A stretch of 64,000 nucleotides of DNA from Desulfovibrionaceae bacterium (GTDB lineage: Bacteria; Desulfobacterota; Desulfovibrionia; Desulfovibrionales; Desulfovibrionaceae), in NCBI GenBank assembly GCA_031082225.1, contig JAVHLG010000005.1:32119-96118 (forward strand), read 5' to 3'. Positions 56,688 through 64,000 of the stretch are shown here, piece by piece. The position numbers and the translations under genes are program-made. Position 1 is the stretch's first letter. The number at the start of each line of letters is the position of its first letter. The notes beneath the pieces are model-generated. The model had not been told where the DNA came from. It searched no databases and saw only the letters and a program-made list of their open reading frames with translations.

Positions 56688-57782
56688 ATGTCTTCATGTA
56701 CCCACTGTATGAAAAACGTCATACTCGCATCAACGGCGATCATCATTTGCCTGGTTATGATGGAGTTCGCTCTTTCTCTTCATGAGAAATACGCATACAT
56801 GGATGCCTACCGTCCCTCCGGCGATGTTGTGCATCTTCAAGGGCTCAATTATAACGACACCGAGATCGCCAAGGTCAAACCGGACGACGAATTCCGAATC
56901 CTCAGCTTTGGCGATTCCTTCTGCCACGCCACGGTCTCTCCGCCATTTTCCTATAATGGAATCCTTGAGTCCCGTCTCCGGGACAACAATCTCACTGTCC
57001 GGGTCGTGAACTTCGGGGAACCTCTTTCATCGATCCCCCAGTATCTTGCGACGTTAAAGAACTGGGCGCCCCAGATCGACCATGACATGATCCTGATCAA
57101 CATCTTCGCCATCAACGATCTTGGAGAACTCGCCCGAAACGATCTGGAAGACGACCTGCACCTCAACCGGATCATGGGGGAACTGTTCATTAACAGCCAG
57201 ACCGGCCACAAACGTCTGGATCACGTCCCACACGTCTTCCCTCTCCGTTTGATGGACTATCTGCATGCCATCTATTATTATTTCAAGGACGGGTCGGTGA
57301 TATACCGGGAAATCCCCCCGCCATATACGTTGGCCCTCGGCCCGGTCACTCCGGAATCCTTCGCGAAGGTCGTTGAGAACGACCTTGCGGTATGCGACAA
57401 CGACGCACAAGCAATCCACCGCCCGGCGCTGGAACGTGTCAAGGAACTCGCCGACCTGTTGTCAACCATGCGAAAACAGGGAAAACGCATCCTTATACTC
57501 ATCTCTCCGTCCGAAATTCAGATAAACCCGGCATTGTTTCATGAAACCGTCACCCGGCTGCATCGTGATCCGAACCGCTACGATCTCAACCTGCCAAACG
57601 CCATGGTTCGCGACGCCATACAGGCAGTGGACCCGGAGCTGGAAATATTCGACCTCACCCCGCTTTTGCGCGAAACCATGGCCCAGGGAGTCAATCCCTA
57701 TTATCCCCTGGACGCCCATTGGAGCGCCGTGGGCAACAGAATCGTCGGCGAGGCCCTTGCCGACCACCTGTCGCGTCCGTAA
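56688..57782 (+). CDS. membrane-anchored SGNH-hydrolase-like protein
   Basis: A 364-residue protein with one N-terminal transmembrane or signal helix (VILASTAIIICLVMMEFAL) and a periplasmic SGNH/GDSL-like domain. Block I is ILSFGDSFCH with the catalytic Ser; the block V Asp-x-x-His appears as YPLDAHWSAVG near the C-terminus, as in AlgX/AlgJ-type polysaccharide O-acetyltransferases. It probably acetylates or deacetylates a surface polymer, but the acceptor is unknown. The start may instead be ATG 56709; neither has a clear ribosome-binding site. No polysaccharide gene cluster is nearby. Confidence 0.75.
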   Translation: MSSCTHCMKNVILASTAIIICLVMMEFALSLHEKYAYMDAYRPSGDVVHLQGLNYNDTEIAKVKPDDEFRILSFGDSFCHATVSPPFSYNGILESRLRDNNLTVRVVNFGEPLSSIPQYLATLKNWAPQIDHDMILINIFAINDLGELARNDLEDDLHLNRIMGELFINSQTGHKRLDHVPHVFPLRLMDYLHAIYYYFKDGSVIYREIPPPYTLALGPVTPESFAKVVENDLAVCDNDAQAIHRPALERVKELADLLSTMRKQGKRILILISPSEIQINPALFHETVTRLHRDPNRYDLNLPNAMVRDAIQAVDPELEIFDLTPLLRETMAQGVNPYYPLDAHWSAVGNRIVGEALADHLSRP

Positions 57783-57968
57783 GTCCCTGGCGGCGCGCAT
57801 GGCCGACCCCACCCGGGCGGCTTTCCCCGACGGCCCTGAGACCCGGTGGACAAACCGCCCCGGCGCGGATATATCGTTGTTCCCCACGCTTACGGCTTGT
57901 CCCTATCCGTCACAATCGTCGATCCCGACCATCGGGCCGTGAGCGGGCAACCGCACCGGAGGTGGCCT

Positions 57969-60900
57969 GTGCCCTACGACATCGGCGTGGATGTCGGCGC
58001 CGTGAGCGTCAACTGCGCCGTTCTTGATGCCGATGGCCATGTGGTCCATGAAGCCCCCTATGTCCGCCATTTCGGACAGGCCTCCCGGGTGGCGCGATCC
58101 GTCATCAGCCAGACCATGTCCCTCTTCGACCCGGGGGATATCCGCAGCGTCTCCTTCACCGGGAGCCGGGGGGAACGCATGGCCAAGCGCCTTGGCGCGC
58201 CCCATGAGGTGGAGACCATCGCCCAGGCCACGGCCGCCGTGCATATGGCCCCCGGGGTGCGCTCCATCATCGCCATGGGCGGCCAGGATGCCGCCCTGCT
58301 CCAGATCGACTACGACGCCTCGGGGGCGTGGCGTCTGGAATCCTTCGCCATGAACGGCCCCTGCGCCTCGGGCACGGGGTCTTTCATCGACCAACAGGCC
58401 GAACGCCTGGCCCTGTCCATCTACGGCGGCGCGTTTCGCATGGATCAGGACAAGCTCGACCAGGTTCTGGCCGATTTCGTGGCCCTGGGCGAACAAAGCG
58501 CCTATCCGGCCCATGTGGCCTGCCGCTGCACGGTGTTCACCAAGTCGGACATGATCCATCTGCAAAACAAGGGCGAGACCCTGCCAAACATCATCGCCGG
58601 GCTGCACCACGGCACGGCGGCCAATTTCATCAGCACCATGCTGTCCGGGCGAACCCTGCACGATCCGGTCGTCTTCATCGGCGGCCCGGCCGGCAACAGC
58701 CTGATGCGCAAGGCGTTTCGCCGGTATTTCCCCGGGCTCGCCACCCCGCCCCACCACGCCAGCCTGGGGGCCGTTGGCGCGGCGCTGTGCACCCGGCTGG
58801 CCGGACGCACGAACGTCCTGGACCCGGCCGTTTTGGCGGACAGCCGGATAGCCTCCGAAGAGGCGTTTACCCGGGCGCCCCGGCTGGTGCTCACCCGGTC
58901 CCATTTCGATCCGGACAATACGCTTCCCGAGATCCCGCACACCCAGGGCGACCCCGTCCCGGCCTGGCTCGGGGTGGACATCGGCTCCACCTCCACCAAA
59001 TACGCCCTGGTGGATGCGAAAGGGCGGCTTTTGCACAAAAACTACGTGCCGACCAGGGGAAAACCCATCGAGGTGGTGCGGGAGCTGCTTTCCGGACTGA
59101 CCGCCGCCCCCTCGGGCCGATTCACCCTGGTGGGCGTGGCCACCACGGGTTCGGGACGCAACGTGGCCGGGGATTTCCTCGACGCCGACCTGATCGTGGA
59201 CGAGATCACGGCCCACGCCCGGGGGGCGGTGGCCATCGATCCCGACATCGACACCATCTTCGAGATCGGCGGGCAGGACTCCAAATACATCGCCATCGAA
59301 AACGGCCGTCCCACGGATTTCGTCATGAACAAGATCTGCGCCGCCGGGACCGGCAGTTTTCTGCACGAGCTGGCCAACAAGCTCGGCATCAACATCGTGG
59401 GCGAGTTCCAGGACGTGGCCCTGGCTGCAACAAATCCCGTGGCCCTGGCCGAACGCTGCACCGTGTTCATGGAATCCGACCTGGCCGCCCACGCCCAGAG
59501 GGGGGCCGCCCGGGACGATCTCATCGCGGGCCTGTGCTACGCCATCGTGCACAACTACCTGCGCCGGGTGGTGGAAAACCGCCATGTGGGCAAGCGGATC
59601 ATGTTTCTCGGCGGCCCATCCCTCAATAAAGGCATTGTGGCCGCCTTTGAGAACGTCCTTGACCGGCCCATCCTGGCGCCCAAAAACCGGGAGGTCATGG
59701 GGGCCTACGGGGTGGCGCTTTTGGTGCGCGACGCCTTTTTGCGCGGCGAAAAAAAGACCCGGCCCCGGGACATCAGCGACCTGGCCGCCACGGATGTGGC
59801 CTTTAAGGAGACCATCTGCCGCGCTGATCCGGCCTGCGGCAACGAATGCAAGCTCAAGGTCTACCGTTTCGGGGGCCGCAAAAGCGTCTGGGGCGGCGAT
59901 TGCGGCCGCTACGAGGCCCGGGTGTCCGACATCCCGGCGGAAACCGATTTCTTTGTCCTGCGCGCCGACATCTTTCAGCGGCATCTGGAGGCGGCCGGGA
60001 ACGGACGCGAACGCCCAAACGCCCCGGCCGTCGGCCTGCCCATGGGCCTGCATTCCCTGGAATGGGCGGTCTTTTGGACCACGCTTCTGACCCGGCTGGG
60101 ATATCGGGTGGTCCGCAGCCCCAAGACCTGCCGCAAGACCGTCGTGGCCGGGGTGGAGTCCATGACCGCCGAGACCTGCTTCCCGGTCAAGGTCTTCCAC
60201 GGCCACGTCAAAGGCCTCCTTACGGCCGTGGATTTCCTCTTTTTGCCCACGGTGGTGAACATCCCCCCGCCGGGGACCGGGGAGAAAGGGCTTTTCTGTC
60301 CCATGGTCCAGAGTTCCCGATATCTGGTGGCCGCCGCCCTGGACATCCCGGAGGCGCGCATCATCGGCCCCACCCTGCTTTTGGCCCACGGCCCCAAGAC
60401 CCTGGCCCATGCCGTGGGGAACGCCCTGCCCGCCGGTCATCGCCCCAATGCCGCCGCACTCCAGGGCGCGGTACGGGCCGCCTTCGCTGCCCAAAGCGCC
60501 TTCCAGGCCGAACTGCGTCAGGTCGGCGCACATGTCGTGGAAACCCTGGCCGAGGACGAACCCCTGTGGATCGTCAGCGGCCGCCCCTACAACCTGCACG
60601 ACGAGCGCCTGAGCCTGGGGCTCGGGCGACTGGCCTCCCGGCTCGGGATCAAGAGCCTTCCCATCGACCTCCTGGACCTTTCCGCCACCCCCCTGGACCG
60701 TTTTCCGCGCATGTACTGGGGGCTCGGCAGCCGCATCCTGCGCGCCGCCGCCTCCACAGCCGGGACCGGAAACCGTTTCGGGGTCCATCTGGGCAATTTT
60801 TCCTGCGGCCCGGACTCCTTTCTGGAGCATTTCTACGGACACATCATGGGCGACAAACCGTTTCTTTTGCTCGAACTCGACGAACACAGCGCCGCCGCCG

Positions 60901-60998
60901 GGATGATCACCCGCATGGAGGCCTTCGCCAACGTGGTGCGCGAAAACATGCGCCTGTCCGCCCTGCCGGGCGGGCGACCCCGGGAGGCCGCCCCATGA
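57969..60998 (+). CDS. double-headed acyl-CoA dehydratase activase fused to a DUF2229-like domain
   Basis: A 1009-residue protein with two BcrA/HgdC-type ATPase modules. Module one (1-300) begins IGVDVGAVSVNCAVLD and carries CASGTGSF and GGQDA. Module two (about 330-590) begins GVDIGSTSTKYALVDA with CAAGTGSF and the canonical GGQDSK. A C-terminal DUF2229/COG3580-type domain follows (MGLHSLEWAVF, ETCFPVKVFHGH). Such proteins use ATP and a [4Fe-4S] cluster to push electrons into 2-hydroxyacyl-CoA dehydratase-like partners. GTG 57969 is chosen because GGAGG lies 6 bases upstream. It overlaps the next gene by 4 bases. Confidence 0.88.
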   Translation: MPYDIGVDVGAVSVNCAVLDADGHVVHEAPYVRHFGQASRVARSVISQTMSLFDPGDIRSVSFTGSRGERMAKRLGAPHEVETIAQATAAVHMAPGVRSIIAMGGQDAALLQIDYDASGAWRLESFAMNGPCASGTGSFIDQQAERLALSIYGGAFRMDQDKLDQVLADFVALGEQSAYPAHVACRCTVFTKSDMIHLQNKGETLPNIIAGLHHGTAANFISTMLSGRTLHDPVVFIGGPAGNSLMRKAFRRYFPGLATPPHHASLGAVGAALCTRLAGRTNVLDPAVLADSRIASEEAFTRAPRLVLTRSHFDPDNTLPEIPHTQGDPVPAWLGVDIGSTSTKYALVDAKGRLLHKNYVPTRGKPIEVVRELLSGLTAAPSGRFTLVGVATTGSGRNVAGDFLDADLIVDEITAHARGAVAIDPDIDTIFEIGGQDSKYIAIENGRPTDFVMNKICAAGTGSFLHELANKLGINIVGEFQDVALAATNPVALAERCTVFMESDLAAHAQRGAARDDLIAGLCYAIVHNYLRRVVENRHVGKRIMFLGGPSLNKGIVAAFENVLDRPILAPKNREVMGAYGVALLVRDAFLRGEKKTRPRDISDLAATDVAFKETICRADPACGNECKLKVYRFGGRKSVWGGDCGRYEARVSDIPAETDFFVLRADIFQRHLEAAGNGRERPNAPAVGLPMGLHSLEWAVFWTTLLTRLGYRVVRSPKTCRKTVVAGVESMTAETCFPVKVFHGHVKGLLTAVDFLFLPTVVNIPPPGTGEKGLFCPMVQSSRYLVAAALDIPEARIIGPTLLLAHGPKTLAHAVGNALPAGHRPNAAALQGAVRAAFAAQSAFQAELRQVGAHVVETLAEDEPLWIVSGRPYNLHDERLSLGLGRLASRLGIKSLPIDLLDLSATPLDRFPRMYWGLGSRILRAAASTAGTGNRFGVHLGNFSCGPDSFLEHFYGHIMGDKPFLLLELDEHSAAAGMITRMEAFANVVRENMRLSALPGGRPREAAP

Positions 60999-62341
60999 CC
61001 GCCCCCCCCGACCTCACGGGCAAGACCCTGCTCATGCCGGACATGACCCCCACCGGCTCCCGGCTGCTGGTGGCCGCGCTTCGGGCCTTCGGCGTCAATG
61101 CCGTGGTCATGCCCACCATGAACGGCCTCTCCCTTGGCAAGGAACTGACTTCGGGCAAGGAATGCTTTCCCTGCCAGGTGACCCTGGGCGACGTGCTGCA
61201 CTACCTCGCCGAGGAGAAAAAACGCCTGGGGGCCTCGTTTTCAGCCGCCAACTACGTCTATTTCATGCCCGAGGCCGGAGGCCCCTGCCGTTTCGGCATG
61301 TACAACACCCTGCATCGCATCGTCCTGGACCGTTTCCCGGAATTTCGCGACACGGCCATCGTCACCCTAAGCACCGACGACGGCTACGACTCATCCGCCA
61401 TCTTCCCCCGCCGCTCCGCCGGTCCCTTCCGCAAACTGGCGTTTACGGCCATGATCCTGGCCGACGTCCTGGACCGCATCGCCTGGCGGACCCGCCCCTA
61501 TGAATCGGTTCCCGGTTCCGTGGACGCCTGCATTGTCGCCGCCCTATGCGACATGAGCCGGGAGATGGAGGCCTCGGGCGCGACCCTGGACTTCTCCCCC
61601 CTGGACCGTCTGGCCGGGGAGACGGCCCACAAGGCCAGCCGACTCATGGACCGCACCCTGCCCAGACGCCCCAGGGTGGGCATCGTGGGCGAAATCTATC
61701 TGCGCTCCCATCCCGGCTCCAACCAGGAACTCATCCGGACCCTGGAGGCCCTGGGCGGCGAGGTGGTCAACGCATCCCTCACGGAATGGTTTAACTTCGT
61801 CACCCACCTCAATCGCCGTGAGGCCGCCCAGTCCTTCCAGGCCTGCCTCAAAGACCTGAACCTCCCCGGTCTTGCCACCGCCGCCACATCCCGGCTCGTC
61901 TCCCGCCTGACCATGGACTGGCAGGTGAAACGCCAACATGCCGTCTACGAACAGGTCCTGCCGCATCTGGACATCGCCCCGGACCACGACGTGGCCCACC
62001 TGGAAGCCTTCCTGGACGACGAACGCCTCTACAGCTTCGCCATCGGCACCGAGGCAGGCATCAGCATCGCCGGGGCCCTGGCCTACGCCGCAGACGATTT
62101 CGACGGCGTGGTCAACGTCTTCCCCTTCACCTGCATGCCCAGCACCATCTGTTCGGCCATCCTCAAGCCCATGCTGCTCAAGAAAAACGTCCCCTACCTG
62201 GATTCGCCCCACGACGGCTCCAACCAGCCCAACCGCGACATCACCCTGCGGACCTTCATGCATCAGGTCGCCCGACGCGCCGCGTTGCGGATGATGGGCG
62301 GGAGAAGGGAAAAAGCATGCCCCAGGGGCCGAAAGGCCTGA
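60995..62341 (+). CDS. 2-hydroxyacyl-CoA dehydratase-like (HgdB/COG3581-type) partner of the activase
   Basis: A 448-residue protein of the HgdB-like family found beside large activases. Cysteines expected for a cluster are seen in KECFPCQVTLGD and PFTCMPSTICSAI; GEIYLRSHPGSNQ and EWFNFVTH are family-typical. The substrate is unknown and need not be an acyl-CoA. The ATGA overlap with the activase gene shows they act together. The stop codon forms the loop of a small hairpin (62332-62348). Confidence 0.82.
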   Translation: MTAPPDLTGKTLLMPDMTPTGSRLLVAALRAFGVNAVVMPTMNGLSLGKELTSGKECFPCQVTLGDVLHYLAEEKKRLGASFSAANYVYFMPEAGGPCRFGMYNTLHRIVLDRFPEFRDTAIVTLSTDDGYDSSAIFPRRSAGPFRKLAFTAMILADVLDRIAWRTRPYESVPGSVDACIVAALCDMSREMEASGATLDFSPLDRLAGETAHKASRLMDRTLPRRPRVGIVGEIYLRSHPGSNQELIRTLEALGGEVVNASLTEWFNFVTHLNRREAAQSFQACLKDLNLPGLATAATSRLVSRLTMDWQVKRQHAVYEQVLPHLDIAPDHDVAHLEAFLDDERLYSFAIGTEAGISIAGALAYAADDFDGVVNVFPFTCMPSTICSAILKPMLLKKNVPYLDSPHDGSNQPNRDITLRTFMHQVARRAALRMMGGRREKACPRGRKA

Positions 62342-62348
62342 GGCCTTT
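62332..62348 (+). terminator. hairpin around the stop codon
   Basis: AAAGGCC (62332-62338) and GGCCTTT (62342-62348) form a perfect 7-bp stem with the TGA stop (62339-62341) as loop. A weak terminator is possible; the T-tract is only three bases. Confidence 0.35.
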
Positions 62349-62543
62349 CCCAGGTTGCCCGGTGTCCAGCCGGGCTCATCCCATCAGTTGTTTTGCCTTC
62401 AGGTTTTCGGTGGGTGGAAGGAGACAAGGTTGGCGGGCGTCATCTCCCCGGGGACGGCGTCAGGTTTCTTTCCACCCTGCGGGATGATTCCTTGACATGG
62501 CGGCCAGTTGCCTGTCTCATGCCCCCCGGCAAAGGAGTACCGC

Positions 62544-63026
62544 ATGCGTGTCGCGCAAGTCAGGAAAGTTCTTGAGGTCCACGGCCTGGGAGACAGATAC
62601 ATCGAATGCGCCGCATCCAGCGCCACCGTGGCCCTGGCCGCCCAGGCCCTGGGTTGCGAGGAAGGGCGCATCGCCAAGTCGCTGTCCTGCATCACCACCT
62701 CAGGCCCCATCGTCATCGTGGCCATGGGCACGGCGCGCCTGAACAACGCCAAATTCAAGGCCGTTTTTGGCGAAAAACCCCGCTTCCCGGCCGTGGACGT
62801 CCTGCCTGAACTCATCGGGCATCCAGCGGGCGGCGTGTGCCCGTTCGCCGTCAACAAAGGCGTGAAAATCTTTCTCGATGAAAGCCTCAAGGCCTTCGAC
62901 CCGGTTTATCCGGCGGCGGGAGCGTCCAACAACGCCGTACGGCTCAGCCTGGAAGAACTCGAACGGGTGACTGGCGGTACCTGGATCGACGTGTGCGTTC
63001 GCCCGGAGCAGGGCCCCCGCACATGA
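62544..63026 (+). CDS. YbaK/ProX-type aminoacyl-tRNA deacylase domain protein
   Basis: A 160-residue single-domain protein of the YbaK/EbsC family. The KSLSCIT strand carries the conserved Lys, GTARLNNAKFKAVFG follows, and HPAGGVCPFAV is the signature GG-PF loop. Relatives remove wrongly attached amino acids (Cys or Ala) from tRNA-Pro and similar tRNAs. AAAGGAG lies 6 bases before ATG 62544. It appears monocistronic, 202 bases after the dehydratase-like gene. Confidence 0.88.
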   Translation: MRVAQVRKVLEVHGLGDRYIECAASSATVALAAQALGCEEGRIAKSLSCITTSGPIVIVAMGTARLNNAKFKAVFGEKPRFPAVDVLPELIGHPAGGVCPFAVNKGVKIFLDESLKAFDPVYPAAGASNNAVRLSLEELERVTGGTWIDVCVRPEQGPRT

Positions 63027-63170
63027 CGCCCGGACGGACAGGCCGCCGCCGGAAGGGATGCCTGGCCCTCCGACAATTCCGGGGCCACGGTGCCTCTGAC
63101 CATGACTATGCTGATATATTACGATTTTTCTGGATGACGGTGCGTTGCTTGCAATGTATCGAGTGACATT

Positions 63171-63932
63171 TCAATTCTTATCTATGGGTTTCTTGAAATA
63201 AACGAGATACTCCTGGTTGCCCTTGGGACCTTTGATCTGGGACGGGACAACGCCCACCATCTCCAGCCCGCATTCCCCACGGGCGAAGTCCACGACCTTG
63301 GCCACGGCCTCGGCCTGATCCTCTTCGCGGCGCACCACGCCCTTGTCCGTCCGCTCCGGCCCCAGTTCGAACTGGGGCTTGACCAGCGCCACCACCTCGC
63401 CGCCAGGCCGCACAAACGCCAGACACGGCGGCAGCACCAACGTCAGCGAGATAAACGACACGTCCAAGACCAAAATGTCCACGGCCTCGGGCACAAGATC
63501 CGGCCCGGCATGCCTTAAATTCACCCCTTCCAGCACCACCACCCGGGCATCGCCGCGCAGTTTCTCGTGCAACTGGGAATGACCGACATCAGCGGCATAG
63601 ACCCGCGCCGCGCCATGCTGCAACAGGCAGTCGGTAAAGCCGCCCGTGGACGCCCCGGCATCCATCCCGACCTTCCCCACAACCTCAATCCCGAACGCCT
63701 CGATCGCCGTCAGCAGCTTGTATCCGCCCCTGCCGACAAATCTCTCCCCCCCGCTCACCTCAAAAACAACATCCTCCCCGAACTGGCGTCCCGGCTTGTC
63801 CACGCGCTCGCGCCGTTCTCCCGCAACCACCCACACCTTTCCAGCCATGACCAGCCGCTTGGCGCGCTCCCGGGAGTCGCACACCCCCTGCTCCACCAGC
63901 CACTGATCCACCCGCTCTTTCCGCTTGGCCAT
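63171..63932 (-). CDS. tlyA: TlyA-family rRNA 2'-O-methyltransferase
   Basis: A 253-residue protein: N-terminal S4 RNA-binding domain (1-62; RVDQWLVEQGVCDSRERAKRL) and FtsJ-like SAM methyltransferase domain. SAM motif I is MDAGASTGGFTDCLL; the catalytic K-D-K-E set appears as RGGYKL, LDVSFISL, VKPQFE and a C-terminal Glu. It methylates 16S/23S rRNA ribose. The ATG at 63932 lies just after GTG 63938; the ATG is used. A GC-rich hairpin lies upstream. Confidence 0.92.
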   Translation of the reverse strand: MAKRKERVDQWLVEQGVCDSRERAKRLVMAGKVWVVAGERRERVDKPGRQFGEDVVFEVSGGERFVGRGGYKLLTAIEAFGIEVVGKVGMDAGASTGGFTDCLLQHGAARVYAADVGHSQLHEKLRGDARVVVLEGVNLRHAGPDLVPEAVDILVLDVSFISLTLVLPPCLAFVRPGGEVVALVKPQFELGPERTDKGVVRREEDQAEAVAKVVDFARGECGLEMVGVVPSQIKGPKGNQEYLVYFKKPIDKN

Positions 63933-63949
63933 GCTCACCCCGTGTTGTC

Positions 63950-63974
63950 GGGGAGGGGCCTGCGGCCCCTCCCC
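63950..63974. repeat. perfect GC-rich inverted repeat upstream of tlyA
   Basis: GGGGAGGGGCC (63950-63960) pairs exactly with GGCCCCTCCCC (63964-63974) around TGC. It lies 18 bases upstream of the tlyA start, and may be a terminator of the gene beyond or a dispersed repeat. Confidence 0.6.
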
Positions 63975-64000
63975 GAACCCCTCCCCGCCCGGGGGGAATC

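Overview
The window is GC-rich bacterial chromosome from a Gram-negative anaerobe. Outer-membrane assembly genes (TamA/TamB), a Lol-like exporter, formate dehydrogenase maturation genes, an anaerobic glycerol-3-phosphate dehydrogenase with heterodisulfide-reductase-like partners, an L-cysteine desulfidase and a benzoyl-CoA/hydroxyacyl-CoA-dehydratase-type activase together suggest a sulfate-reducing desulfobacterium, most likely of the Desulfovibrionales. The taxonomic assignment is inference from gene content. No rRNA genes, complete insertion sequences, prophage or CRISPR array are visible.

Layout. 0-3.1 kb: housekeeping genes (5' part of pyrG on the minus strand, purQ, tadA, tRNA-Ser(CGA)). 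3.3-8.4 kb: two convergent secreted proteases, one HExxH/MORN and one subtilisin-like. 8.6-15.2 kb: tamA-tamB on the minus strand. 15.3-16.6 kb: cheV behind a possible sigma-54 promoter. 16.9-21.2 kb: four-gene Lol-like exporter (ATPase, permease, LolA-like carrier, beta-barrel). 21.3-24.1 kb: an overlapping three-gene minus-strand operon (ABC-type ATPase, HypB/CobW-like GTPase, solute-binding-fold protein without signal peptide or permease) behind a near-consensus sigma-54 promoter. I consider this the best candidate for an undescribed system. 24.2-25.5 kb: cysteine desulfidase. 25.8-28.8 kb: an acquired-looking islet (MocR regulator, SMR transporter, DUF169 protein) whose left edge abuts a truncated second copy of the ABC-type ATPase gene.

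28.9-43.9 kb is a glycerol regulon. It contains a six-gene glycerol ABC importer (glpSTPQUV), the DeoR-type repressor gene glpR, and a divergent set: glpA, glpB, a large cytochrome c/ferredoxin membrane fusion in place of glpC, an HdrB-like gene, and glpK. Glycerol would be imported, phosphorylated by GlpK and oxidised by GlpAB, with electrons passed through the fusion protein and HdrB-like subunit, probably to the quinone pool or a thiol/disulfide carrier. A 16-bp palindromic motif occurs upstream of both glpS and glpA and is a candidate GlpR operator.

44-52 kb: a CsgG-like lipoprotein, a TPR protein, an HD-GYP protein and a very large class I adenylate cyclase carrying pentapeptide-like repeats. 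52-56.2 kb: two small genes and an fdhE-fdhD-mobA-moaA maturation operon joined by 4-base overlaps or near-overlaps. 56.2-64 kb: an AT-richer spacer with a perfect 24-bp palindrome, an SGNH-hydrolase-like protein, a two-gene dehydratase-activase unit, a YbaK-type deacylase and a TlyA rRNA methyltransferase. Start codons were chosen from Shine-Dalgarno spacing and overlaps. Several differ from the longest reading frame.
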